DNA of 64,000 nucleotides from Kappaphycus alvarezii (Eukaryota > Rhodophyta > Florideophyceae > Gigartinales > Solieriaceae): contig NADL03000015.1 of the NCBI GenBank assembly GCA_002205965.3, positions 124,001 through 188,000 on the forward strand, written 5' to 3'. Both the position numbers and the translations under genes were made by a program. The notes beneath the pieces are model-generated. The model saw only the letters and a list, made by a program, of their open reading frames with translations. It made no database searches and had not been told where the DNA came from. Shown here in pieces: positions 1 through 9,772 of the stretch. Each line of letters starts with the position of its first letter. The first letter of the stretch is position 1.

Positions 1-273
1 TCTCTTTGATTTGCCTTTACGACTCCAAGGTCCAGACTCCTCCTCCTCCTCTCCCAGCTTGCGCGAGAGCGATTGAGATACCGCTGATCCTTTTTTGTGA
101 CATATTTCGCTATTTCCCTGTGACCCGATTCGGCCGGTCTTCGATGTCGCCAGCGGCGGGGGTGTCTTCGCCATGCACGACGAGCTGGGTTGACTGCCAG
201 GTGTGTGTCGTTTCCCATTGCCTCAGAGCTCGTGTGGTGACTGGCGTTTTGGCTTGAGCCCCTTGCAACTTCA

Positions 274-858
274 TCCCTGTCTGAACGTTGCCGCTTTAGT
301 GTCCAGGTCGGACCGTGAGCGCCTAGAACCTCGCTCTGATCTTACGGCGTTGTCCCCTACTGCCATCGCGATGTGCCCGATTACTTTCTCTCTTTCGGTG
401 GCCTTCATTCTCCGGACACGAACCCGATCTTGTTCTCTGTCTCGTTTTCCATCCCGTTCTCTGTCTCTTTTCGATCACGGGTCGCGGCCTTTGCTGCCGC
501 CGTCAGAGTCGCGAGGCTTCTCTGATGAATCCGAGTGAAGGCGTCGAAGCTACGTTCTCGGTCTTCAGCTTTACTTTGCTTGCGGTCTTCCTTACCATGT
601 TTGACGTCGGCATGATCGGAGCGACGACGAGAAACCACGTGAGGAACGCAGATCGGCGGGAAGCTTGGACGATGGGACAGATCGTGAGGCACTTTGGTTG
701 TTCGGCACGGAATGATTGGGATGGCGAGGACGTTTCCCGGGGGATAGGGGAGCGGCTGAGATCGGACAGAATCTGAAGGCTTCTTCCCGTGTTGATGGAT
801 TTCTTGGAAGGTTGATGGGGAGGGTTTCGATGACGTTGATCTGCAGACGGGGAGTCAA
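274..858 (-). pseudogene. Frameshifted Arg/Asp/Glu-rich continuation of the 855-1445 gene
   Basis: Downstream of the stop at 855 the minus strand keeps protein-like sequence in shifting frames. One segment (about 650-560) reads SRRRSDHADVKHGKEDRKQ and is followed by AEDRERS. Another (about 480-274, ending in TGA at 273-271) contains SKRDRERDGKRDREQDRV and then RRSRSDLD. Alternating R-D/R-E and R-S dipeptides are typical of splicing-factor-like RS/RD domains. This would suit a nuclear protein whose first part is the 196-residue frame upstream. At least two frame changes are needed to join the pieces, so either the gene is broken or the consensus contains indels. Low-complexity Arg-rich reading can arise by chance in GA-rich DNA, which limits confidence. 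Confidence 0.3.
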
Positions 859-1445
859 GCGGGGAGGGACGGAGGAGAATCGGGGCTTGCGGGGTTTGTG
901 AGAGTCGGATGAGTTTTCTGCCTCTTGGGGGTTGGGGAGAGGGGTTTGTCTTGCGACAAGTTCTCGGCGGGCCGCTTGGTTGTCTTGAGTAGGATGGAGC
1001 GGTGGATTCTTGGCGAGAGGAATTGACGGAAGGAGTGTGGCCAGTGGAGGAAAGACTTGTTCGGGGAGGGAGGTGCTTGTTGCACGGATCCTTTGCCCAC
1101 GAGGGGACCGAGATCGCCAGATACCCTGCCGCCGGGGAGAAAATCATCGATGGGCTGGCAAAAGGGACGGAGCATATCTAAAACCTTTGTGTGGGGTGTA
1201 TCACCGTGGTGAGATATGGCGCGGGGAAGGGGTTTCACAGGATTTGAGGGAGGGCGGGAGGAGATGTGAGAAGGAGGGAGGGGGACGTGCAGTGTTATTA
1301 TTTTCTGAGGACGGGAATGACGAAGTTCGATTTCCAAGGGCTCAAGCTTTGTGTCGCCGAGAATTTCGGAGATGGAACGAGTCATTTCGCGAATGATGGG
1401 GGAAACAGCCGAAGTGGGAGGGGTTAGATGGGTGACAGCGGCCAT
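855..1445 (-). CDS. Hypothetical proline-rich protein with bipartite NLS-like motif
   Basis: This 196-residue open frame is on the minus strand. Its start codon sits in a strong eukaryotic context (TTCACCATGG), and the minus-strand leader before it is pyrimidine-rich, like the leader of the kinase gene at 43.96 kb. The N-terminus reads MAAVTHLTPPTSAVSP; a second Met at about residue 21 (position 1385) could also initiate. The C-terminal third holds two basic clusters, KRPAE and KRQKT, separated by about 15 residues, which fits a bipartite nuclear localisation signal. The rest is rich in Pro and Ser with no enzyme motif I recognise. The frame stops at 855, but coding-like charged sequence continues in other frames to about 274, so the gene may be longer and frameshifted. 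A nuclear role is inferred from the NLS alone; the opposite-strand frames look like shadows. Confidence 0.5.
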   Translation of the reverse strand: MAAVTHLTPPTSAVSPIIREMTRSISEILGDTKLEPLEIELRHSRPQKIITLHVPLPPSHISSRPPSNPVKPLPRAISHHGDTPHTKVLDMLRPFCQPIDDFLPGGRVSGDLGPLVGKGSVQQAPPSPNKSFLHWPHSFRQFLSPRIHRSILLKTTKRPAENLSQDKPLSPTPKRQKTHPTLTNPASPDSPPSLPA

Positions 1446-1642
1446 GGTGAACTGAGAAGAGAGGATGGAGAGGGACGGGAGAAGATTTGGTTGGGTTGAG
1501 GGGTTGGTTGAGGTGAGGGAAGGAGGGGGAGAGAAAGGGTATTCCGTCAGGGCTTATAAAAGAAACAGCGAAAAGAAATTTGAGCCAAAATAGGTCGGCG
1601 AGTACGATTTGCATCATGGCAAGCAAGACGCGATTAACTTGG

Positions 1643-1679
1643 ACTGTACTGTACTGGACTGTACTGTACTATAGTGTAC
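1643..1679. repeat. TACTGTAC-type motif cluster
   Basis: Overlapping copies of ACTGTACTGTAC, ending ATAGTGTACG. This is the first of many clusters of this short self-complementary motif in the window. Confidence 0.85.
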
Positions 1680-2039
1680 GAGCAGGTGGGGGCGCGGGAA
1701 ACGGAAGATTCCGCAGTACAAATCCTTGAAAAGTTGATGGTGCCTCTGCTGACAAATTTGTCAAGGCCGCCAACTTGCTCAAAGCTGGACGGTATATTGA
1801 ATTTTCGCTGTTATTCTTTTTTAATTTTGAAACTTCCATAACGTACAGAAATGTACAAAAATTGTACAATCCACTGTCAATTTTTTGCGTCTTTTTCAAA
1901 AGCAACTCCCGTTTTTACCATTTTACGTGGTATCATACCACTCAAATGACCCAAATTTTATTCACGACTGCAATGTTGACAGTCCTGCTTGCCGTCCGTC
2001 TTTTATCAACTGTAGGATGCTTTCGGTTCTGTTTGGTCA

Positions 2040-2064
2040 TACAGTACAGTACAGTACAGTACAG
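2040..2064. repeat. (TACAG) tandem run
   Basis: Five consecutive TACAG units, an uninterrupted pentanucleotide microsatellite of the motif that recurs across the window. Confidence 0.9.
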
Positions 2065-2361
2065 AAATGTTGTCCAATGGACACCGGAAGAGTGATTTTG
2101 TGATATTTTCAAATCACAATTCGCTGCTTCCATCAAATCCGGGTTCTAGTCGAAAAAATAATGTAGCACCAACCACAGTACGGCACCACGGTATGCACTG
2201 CATAGCAGACTGTCGTTGGTCTCTCAAGGGGCAGCCTCGCCTCACGAGTCACTCGCGCCCACAATCATTCAACAGACATGCGACACCCAATCTCCACGTG
2301 AAACATGCAATCAAAGGCCACGGCTTGACAGAACGTCTAAACACCAACACACCCAGCAACA

Positions 2362-2392
2362 TACTGTACAGTACAGTATAGTATAGTACAGT
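2362..2392. repeat. TACTGTACAGTA motif cluster
   Basis: Contains the perfect 12-bp palindrome TACTGTACAGTA, followed by CAGTATAGTATAGTACAGTG, i.e. degenerate units of the same motif. Confidence 0.85.
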
Positions 2393-2531
2393 GTCGCTTT
2401 AAGCCTGATGCCGTCATCTTCCAGTGGCCCCCTGCTCGTGATTTTGCTTCCATAGGGCAGCCGTTTGTAGTTCTCTGGACAAGTGGACAAGCCACAGAAA
2501 GGATTGATAATCAGCCTCGCCCCGATTAAGG

Positions 2532-2589
2532 GTACAGTATCGTACTATACTGTACTGTGCAGTACTGTACAATACTGTAATACTGTACC
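2532..2589. repeat. TACTGTAC/TACAGTA motif cluster
   Basis: About 58 bp composed almost wholly of TACAGTA, TACTGTA and single-base variants in both orientations, so the segment could fold into several alternative hairpins. Confidence 0.85.
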
Positions 2590-3764
2590 GTAATAACGGC
2601 CAACTGCTTACTTGACCGTAAGCCGATTGGAATATCTTGCATCGACATCCACGTAGCACTTCTACTCTGAGCAGTTCCTTATACTGTACTTTACACGAAT
2701 AATGAACGATTTGTAAATATGTCTCGAGGTTGCACGTAAGACACGGACTGCATTTTGAATTTTAAAATTTAGTAACCACCGCTCGAACAAGTAGCACTGC
2801 GCGGTTCAAAAGACTTGCTCTAGTTCAAAATCATGCCAGCAACACTCGAGAGGTACGAAGACATGTCTCCTCGGAGGCTCACTACGAGCATCGTCCGGAA
2901 CACACATCGCCCGAAGCAACTGAACCAATGGTGAACGAAGGAATATCTTTCAAAAATTCAAACGCCCAGCTGTACTGTGCAGACGCAGCACTGCCCAGTG
3001 CTGCAGATAGTTTTACCAAAAACTTATCTTGCGTAGCGTAGTATCTCTCGAGGTTGCAAAGGATATCCCATCTAGCAATAAAAGGGCCCCTTTGTTGGCC
3101 TGCTCTACACCACCGTAGCGTATGAGCAATGCGTACAATCTACTCACGTGACGATGGCATTGACGGGTACACGTGTAATTGATTTATTCACCGCTTCGCC
3201 TCACTCATCCTTGATCCATTCATTGACCGCGTGTATTACAACACAGCGACATGCCGGAGCGCTGTAGCAATGTTGATAGCTTTACCGCATTAATATCGAG
3301 GCTCCAGTGCAGGAACCGACCATGTTGCTACCAAAGTTCTAACCAGGCCAAAGTCTACAGCTCATTAGAACAACGGAAATTTATAATTCGTGATCCACTG
3401 TTTGCATACCGGTCATGCAGTGGAGTGCGACAGGAATGGACAGAGGCTTCAGTGAAGGAATTGCACCGTGGCAGAGGTGATGGACAAGGCGCTAAATCGA
3501 TGAATTCAACTTTAGCAAACACAAACATATAGATTTTCCTCATGCCTCATTCGTTCGAATCGAATATAGCCCATTTTGGGTCACAATGGCGTAACGGCAG
3601 AAAAGTGCCCATGTTAGATTAATCGAACATACGGAGAGGTTGTTCTTCTCCACATCACAACCCATGACTTCACTTCAAAATGTAGCCATAATCGACCGGC
3701 GGGGACGCATAACCGTCTTTTCACATCTTATGCAATTGTTCGGCGTTGCAGCCTCAGTTGCCTT

Positions 3765-4700
3765 TTGCGGTGGTCCCGCTGTCTTCCATTTCGAAAAGAG
3801 GGGGGTATTTTGACAATCTGGTGGAATCTTCGATGCGCACCCGTGCCCGGCGATGTCAGTGACAATAACATATTCAAAGAGCTTCAGCCGTCCCTCAAGC
3901 CCATCGAGAAGGAAAAAGCGAATTTGGGTATAGTTCTCATCTACGCCGGGGATATCGCCGCGCCAGCCTTTCTGGCTTCAAGTGCTGCGTCCAGCAAACT
4001 CGGTGTTCGTGTCTTCCCAAGCTCAGTAAGCAACCCAACTACCTATTCCTGAACCGAAGACGCGTTTTTCGCCGGGAATTCTCTTTGTCGACCGTCAGAT
4101 ATATTCAGATCAAGAACTCCGTCCAAGAGACAATCATGACCCGAAACTGATGACATCCATGGGGACCACCTTACGCATCGTCGGTGCGAGAGAGAGCGCA
4201 TTGTCCGGCATGACAACAAAGTCCGCGTATTCGGAAGCGACCTCACTCGCGCGGCAGGACATCCTTTCACAAAGCCTCGACCTGCAACATTCCACAGGAC
4301 AAGGCCTGATATCAGAGCGGCAGGAGCCACAGCTGGTGCGGACTATTTCAACGCGACGTTTTTCTCAAAACACTTGCCCCCTCTCACTCTTGGATTCGAA
4401 GCTTCAACCCTCCTAACAGTCTTGACGCCACCATGCCATACAAGCACAGGAGGACCCCATGCTTTAATTGTGCATCGCCAATAAGATCAGGCTTCTTGCC
4501 ATTCCAATTTGTACTCGTGAAGGAAGCATCCAGATGCATTTTCCGTTGCGACAGGCCTGGCGAAATCAGTTGCGAAGAGCGATGGAGCAATTCTCGAAGG
4601 TGAGATTGATTCTTTTACAAGGTCGTGCCGCGCTTGTGATATTCCTTATCGCGGCCTGTTTGTTGTCTGATCTCCCTACATATTTCTACATAGAATAATG
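3765..4700 (+). pseudogene. LINE 3' fragment: end of RT ORF and restriction-like endonuclease
   Basis: This is the C-terminal part of a non-LTR retrotransposon protein related to the copies at 34.5-38.3 and 50.6 kb. Residues encoded at about 3921-3998 read LGIVLIYAGDIAAPAFLASS and match LGIGLTSAETIAPAAFLHPV-type sequence after the RT of the 36.6 kb copy. A stop-free frame from 4149 to 4484, missed by ATG-based calling, reads DDIHGDHLTHRR, RHDNKVRVFGSDLTRAA and FHRTRPDIRAAGATAGADYF. It aligns with GDHL, RHD and RPDI of the other copies, with the RPDI aspartate at 4308-4310. The last part (about 4520-4680) carries KVRLILL and IAACLLSDLP, matching the shared C-terminal NAACLLAGL. Several frame changes make it non-functional. 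The likely role in the intact element is endonuclease cleavage for target-primed reverse transcription. Confidence 0.75.
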
Positions 4701-4804
4701 ACGTCTGCCATCCCCTTCGTTACACAACGCCCACATCCAAAACCGCCCCGATTACCAGCCCTTTAGACGTATCGCTAGGGGTGCAAGTTAGTTTGCTTAA
4801 GACG

Positions 4805-4856
4805 CAATAACTGGATTCTTAGTTATTGAGCAATAACTGGATTCTTAGTTATTGAG
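4805..4856. repeat. Two tandem copies of a 26-bp hairpin unit
   Basis: The unit CAATAACTGGATTCTTAGTT plus ATTGAG occurs at 4805-4830 and again at 4831-4856 with no mismatch. Each unit is itself an inverted repeat (CAATAACT...AGTTATTG with an 8-base loop), so the array forms two identical adjacent stem-loops. Confidence 0.95.
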
Positions 4857-5488
4857 CTGCACTAGGTGCTACGTACACCCTCTCAGACTTGAGATTTTAT
4901 ACAATAAACCACGTGCGGAAATAGAGCCAGAAAGACAGACACCATAAACTTGGAAAGGGCACGGGGTTTTAAATGTATGATATTGCAAATTAAAAAAATC
5001 CTAAATAAATGGCCAAATTGGAATGATTTATAAAAATTATATGCGTAGTGCGAGAATATTTACAATATTCATGACACACAGTGCAACCGAGAACGATACC
5101 TCAAATATGAAAATGGCGGGAGAATTCCGAAACAGGGCGCTCATTTCGAAACACAACAGTCTTCATACACATGTAGGAAACAAACCACATTTTAACGCAT
5201 GACTCTGATCATGAGCCATGCGTTACAATGTCTGGAGAATATCCCGCATACCACGTTACCAGAAGCAACTACCCTTCCCATCGACGTCGCCTGCTATAAC
5301 CAAGGCCTTCCCAACCTCAAAAGCATCTCGAGTACTGCATTTGCTGGCGGACGCAGCCATTGCAAGGGAGCATGCTTACACGCCGAGAACTCCCAGCCCA
5401 TACGGGACGATGCCGATGAGGAAAACGGCAGCCCATGCCCAATGTTAGACTCTGTTTATAAGCAGGAAGGAGTAATGCCATTGTCGGA

Positions 5489-6558
5489 ATGACAGACTTC
5501 GACCCCCAGCAATTCGGGCAATTTGGAAAGGCTTCCAATCCTTCATTGAAATCAACTTTTGCAATGGAAAGGGCGAAAATCAGCCATTCGTCTAAAGACG
5601 TCCTTTACATGGCGCTTAGTGTACTCAAGCACGGAGGTCAGTGGGACTTTATGGAGAAAATGTTCAGCTGAAGACATCTTCATTTAAGATGCTGATCTTC
5701 AACTTTATTAAGATGCTCTGGACGCAGTTTAAGAGAGCTGTGAATATCACGCTAAAAGACACCCTTCGCGTTTTTATCGATGAAAAAAGCTTTCGAAACT
5801 ATCCAATGGCGCGATACCCACGGATGTTACGATTCAGCCATTATATCGCCCTTCGAGATCTCTAGGTGAAGGAAAAAATATTTCAGCAAAAAACGGCCAG
5901 TATTGATTCAAGTCGAAGTTTCGGTTCTTCCGACGGGGATGGCTATAGGGTGCAGTGCTCACGAGCCAGGCCCTGTCTCTAATTTTAAATATTTTCGAAA
6001 ACATGCGATGGTTCCGCAAAAGAATGTTGCAGGAGTCGGTGGATGAAAGGGATATCGGAGATGACGGGCCATTGGCGTAGAAATTTCCCATCAATGGCAA
6101 CTATAGCGGACAAGGGGTACCAAGGAGGACAAGAATTTGCCCCTTGTATTCATCCAATGAAGAAACCTACGAACGGATTGCTGTCCCCTGCTCAAGGCTC
6201 TGAGAATCGTCATATATCGAGTGCTCGTGTTATTTTGGAAAATGTTTTCTGCTGCATGTGCTCAGTTTGGAACGTGGTTGGGGTGAAATATAAATAGTCG
6301 GAGGGGAACTATGATTTTATATTTCGCTCTTTTGGAAATGACAAATTTTCATGTGTCGTATAACCCGCTTCGGGCTGAGGATGGGAGGATGTACAACAAA
6401 ATATAGAATAGATGGTATAATATTAGTCAGACCACCTTGAGAAGCGGCCACTTGTGCAGAAGAAGTATCGAGAGAAGCACCGCCGCCGTGTTGAGATGCA
6501 GTACGTATTAGCGCTTTCAATGAGTGGGAATCTACGCAATCTCTATGATTTTGAGTAA
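5489..6558 (+). pseudogene. PIF/Harbinger-type DDE transposase relic (DDE_Tnp_4)
   Basis: The family cuts and pastes DNA elements through a DDE nuclease. Pieces in order along the plus strand: FDPQQFGQFGKASNPSLK, then KDVLYMALSVLKHGGQWDFM (5489-5671); an N-terminal helical part continuing to 5865; TDVTIQPLYRPSRSL in another frame near 5823, holding the first catalytic Asp region; ENMRWFRKRML near 5997; and ADKGYQGG then IHPMKKP near 6106-6165, the third-motif region. This is followed by the typical SSARVILENVF and KYK ending at 6297, and a tail RRRVEMQYVLALSMSG that stops at 6556-6558. At least four frame changes and internal stops are needed, so it is dead. A second relic of the same family lies at 8.45-8.98 kb in the same orientation. 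Confidence 0.85.
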
Positions 6559-6599
6559 ATGTTTTGTTTTTTAGTAATTTCATTGTCTTTCCTTACATA

Positions 6600-7002
6600 G
6601 CGTAGTAATTCTTTAAATTTCATTGCATTTACCATTTAAGTAAGGGTCTTTTAATATTTAATGTCATTGTACGTTGGACTCTTCTCTAATCCGCAGTGAT
6701 GAATGACTCAGAAGTGGCTCGATAATTGCGATAGGGATCTAATGGAGCTAGAGCGTACAATACAATAGTTCAAGTGGTAGCAGCACACAATGGTAAATTT
6801 TTTGATATTTTGATGAACTATCTTCTGTGACCTCAATTATGAAAAAATTAATTATCAAATCCCGATTTAGTAACGTCTTCAAAAAAACAAAAACAGATGA
6901 ACAGAATAAGTGAAACTTGACACCTGTAAGAATGTACCACTGCAGCTCTAAATTTAAGAAACGGCGGTTAATTTCGTACACAGCCAGTTAATTACGAAAT
7001 AA
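6600..7002. other. AT-rich intergenic stretch
   Basis: I see no gene or clear repeat. The minus-strand frame at 6748-6981 has no recognisable motif and extreme AT-driven composition. Confidence 0.4.
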
Positions 7003-7065
7003 GGGGGAGAAATTGGGGTGCTTTACTGATTAGGGATGCAGGACGGCTATTCTCCGAAGACTAGG
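7003..7065 (-). repeat. Dispersed repeat, inverted copy of 38357-38418
   Basis: Read on the minus strand, CCTAGTCTTCGGAGAATAGC and the following GTCCTGCATCCCTAATCAGT AAAGCACCCCAATTT match 38357-38418 with only a few substitutions over about 62 bp. The 38 kb copy lies about 55 bp past the stop of a LINE 3' end, so this may be a piece of that element's 3' tail or an unrelated small repeat. Confidence 0.75.
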
Positions 7066-7189
7066 TGGAACATTACGAAATGAGCTGCTTTTTCCCGGTA
7101 CAATGCAGCGCACCAACCTTTCAGCAACATAAAAGTCTGTCTCTGGCTTCTGTCACGGTCATCGGCTCCTATCATGCCCACTTACAAAC

Positions 7190-8424
7190 TTCCCTGTAGT
7201 GCAATTGGCACTCACACTGTACTGCCATCGACAGAGCTGATTTTGATGATATATTTTTTTGATCTGATTAACTGCTAACCAGCAGACACTGTACTATACA
7301 GTAAGGGAAATTTTCGCTTGTCGCTCACTATTACTATTGGTACTGTATAACCACCCGAGAGGGTTTGAGGGCTTGAAGTTCAGGCCATTCGGCCCCCAAA
7401 TTGGACCTGATATTTTCGCAGGTGAACGGCACCTATTGGGCCAAGTTTCGACTTTACTTATCTCTAACTTTGATCTCCAGTACTTGGCTGACCTTAACGT
7501 TACTTACCCTCCGACGTAGATAACCCTAACCTAGCTAACTAATATTTACACCTACCTGGTCACCAGGGCCCAAGAATAAACAGCCACTCCGGTGTTGGCT
7601 CTGAACTTGACTCCCAAATTCCGCCTTTGCAGAAACCTTGCCAATGGCAACTTTGGCTATAGCCACGCTTATCCGCCTGGGTCACCCTTTTTATTTCTCC
7701 TATCTCCATCCAATCTTACAATCCCTCTTTTTTGTTTGTTTGTGATATTTACTCACACTTGACGCCCCGGACTCCGGCGTCTATATACAAATAGGAACTT
7801 CATGGTTGTCGTTGGTGACAACATAATTATCTCCAAAGGGGATATTCAGCACTGCTGACCAACTACTACATCCTTTTTGTCCATTATTACACCTCTGGTG
7901 TCGACAGTTCTTTGGAATCGATCCTTATCAAGGTTCTAACATTCTGAGGACCACGGTCCGGCCTTACAACTCGGAGGACAAGTATACCGCCCAGCCGTCA
8001 AGGAATCACCCCCGCTCTTCCAGCCCTACTTCTCTCGCCATCTGTGGGCTGTGCTACTGCATCATAGGGTGCTTAAAGAGAAAGAAGGACAGCGAACACC
8101 CTGTGGGGCTTGGTGTGTTTGTGTTGGTTTGAGAAAAGTAAAGTCGACACTTGTATCAATGGGTGCCTCCCAACTGCGCAAATATCAGGTCCAAGTTGGG
8201 GCTGAGTAGTCCAGAAGACACGCTCTCGGGCCCTTCGGGTAAATATACAGTACTTAGACCGATTATAGTCGGCAGTCGACATAAATGCCCTTACTGTACA
8301 GTGTGTAGTACCTGTGAATGGCAGTGGTATGGTATGGTCTCTACAGAGAATTAGACAAAAAAGATCACCAAAATCAGCTCTGCCGGCGGCATTACGGTAT
8401 GAGTACCAATTGCACTACAATTAT
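7190..8424. mobile_element. Non-coding element with ~280-bp imperfect terminal inverted repeats
   Basis: The left arm (7190 to about 7470) reads into the complement of the right arm (8424 down to about 8125). Shared landmarks in order are TGTAGTGCAATTGG, CAGAGCTGATTTTG, CACTGTAC...CAGTAAGGG, GTACTGTAT, TTGGACCTGATATTT and CGACTTTACTT. Internal sequence (about 7560-8065) has no coding capacity, but it is homologous to 55.6-56.1 kb, so this is a family with at least two members in the window. Long imperfect TIRs and absent coding fit a foldback or MULE-like non-autonomous element; the exact ends and target duplication are uncertain because outer arm similarity fades gradually. The open frames at 7337-7519 (+) and 8073-8282 (-) look alike only because they read the two arms. 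Confidence 0.7.
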
Positions 8425-8449
8425 ACATCAAATGGGTGATTACTACTAC

Positions 8450-8985
8450 TCGGAATACCAAAATGGGACACAGAGAGGGATTTAGAAGATGACGTTATTG
8501 GCTGTGTTGCATACAAAGGGACTTGGGCCATTGCTGTGGACAAGGGATATCAGATTACAATAGATTTTGAGGGTCGTGCAACCGAAAAATAGGCCCCGCA
8601 ATTGCGACCTTAATAGGGATCAAACTGCGTTTATAAGACATTTGCATCGGACAGGATTATTGTTGAAAATGTTTGGGAGTTTATGAGGACTATGAACTAA
8701 GTGGTGGAGAAAGTACAGATGGAATGAAAAAATCTACTGTGCAATTATTATTCTGTGTCTTGATCTGACAAAAAAGCATATTTTGTGGTGCCCGCTTCGT
8801 GTATCCGATCAGCTTAAGTTTGACCTAGTGAAAAACAGATTGTATGAAATTGAGACGACCTAGTTGCGAAGCGGACAATAGCACAGTTTAAGTATCGAAA
8901 TAAGAGTCGCAGAATGATGGAAGTACAGTACAGATCAATTATGCACGCTCAGTACCCATCGGATCCCGACACTGCAGAGGAGTGA
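8450..8985 (+). pseudogene. Second DDE_Tnp_4 transposase relic (C-terminal half)
   Basis: No long ATG frame covers this, but six-frame reading shows VDKGYQITIDFEGRATEK at about 8536-8589 ending in an in-frame TAG. FASDRIIVENVWEFMRTMN follows at about 8639-8698, then VVEKVQME. Near 8765-8862 LDLTKKHILWCPLRVSD continues as QLKFDLVKNRLYEIE, the usual LTNFH...PLR tail of this family. Near 8893-8985 comes RNKSRRMMEVQYRS. The order matches the relic at 5.5-6.6 kb and the family as I know it (DKGYQG, then R-IVEN-FGRM, then LTNFH-PLR). The N-terminal half is absent or replaced by the inverted-repeat element immediately upstream. It is broken by several stops and frame changes. Confidence 0.8.
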
Positions 8986-9322
8986 ATTTTCCAGTAGTTT
9001 CTACCGTTTTAAGACACAATCACCTGCTGCTTTGTAAATTTGATTTATTAATGATAAATAGCTTTAATCGGTATGAAAAAGGCACTGTACTGCCCTGTAT
9101 TTTTTTCGTTACGTTTTGTCACTGCACGATTGGGATTGAACAATTACGTATTTTGTGGGCAACTGTGTCCATGAACTACTAGAATTTACAGACAAAGTAC
9201 TTCGTAAATCCGCTGAAACCGAAGGAGCAGAGTTAAACAGCGCAAAACGAATAATGCTAGGGCTGATACAGCCTGAACCAAAAACAATGCAAATTTTAGA
9301 AGCAAAATACCAAAGCCAACAC

Positions 9323-9772
9323 CTAGTGTCTATTGGACCATGCACTGTCCTCATATGAGGCACACTTTGTCCTCATATGAGGACAGTTTCCGTTATATTT
9401 TGGAAAGGTGAATGCTTTGGAAGCCCGAAATGATTTTTCTGCAAAAAGGTTTTTTTTGTGAAGTTAAAGTACAGTAATTCTTACTGTACATGCGCCCTCG
9501 TTTCTAAAACCCCCCACGATAATACGAACTATATTTCCTTCCAAAATGAAGCCGTTTTCACAACTTCTTGTGAAGAGCGGAAACTGGTGAGGGAAAACTG
9601 CTCTAGCCTTCACAGCGGTCAAAAATCTTGAAAAGTTTGTTTTGATCGGCCATCTGCACTCATGAACTAATGCGGAGGGACAAGAAATGCTCTTGAGGTA
9701 AAAAAAAATTGTATTGAAAAAAAGGTGCTGAAAGTTGTCCTCATATGAGGACAATGGTCCAATAGACACTAG
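9323..9772. mobile_element. MITE, about 450 bp, TIR TGTCTATTGGACCAT, CTAG flanks
   Basis: The left end CTAGTGTCTATTGGACCAT (9323) is the exact complement of the right end ATGGTCCAATAGACACTAG (ending 9772). CTAG on both sides can be read as a 4-bp target duplication, or as a TA duplication with one extra TIR base. Just inside each end lies the perfect 16-bp palindrome GTCCTCATATGAGGAC (9369-9384 and 9737-9752), plus a near copy at 9347-9360. The interior has no transposase motif. Size, TIR and lack of coding make it a non-autonomous DNA element, probably mobilised by a TA-specific (Tc1/mariner-like) transposase. The open frame at 9155-9358 runs into its left end and is unlikely to be a gene. 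Confidence 0.85.

Larger units (their letters stand above)
1680..3750. other. Intergenic region with motif clusters, no convincing gene
   Basis: Open frames here are short and overlap on both strands, with no recognisable domain. The notable content is three TACAGTAC/TACTGTAC clusters at 2040-2064, 2362-2392 and 2532-2589. A longer frame at 3251-3532 (+, 93 codons) has no recognisable family, and I would not call it a gene. Confidence 0.5.

Noticed and set aside
1010-1396. 128-codon plus-strand frame, Arg/Gly-rich
   Set aside because: It is antisense to the minus-strand candidate with a better start context, and its composition follows from G-rich DNA.
3550-3575. GTTCGAATC, resembling a tRNA B box (also near 11025)
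   Set aside because: No A box, acceptor stem or cloverleaf can be formed around either site.
7520-7540. CCCTAACC words suggesting telomere-like repeat
   Set aside because: A single short occurrence inside the inverted-repeat element, not tandem.
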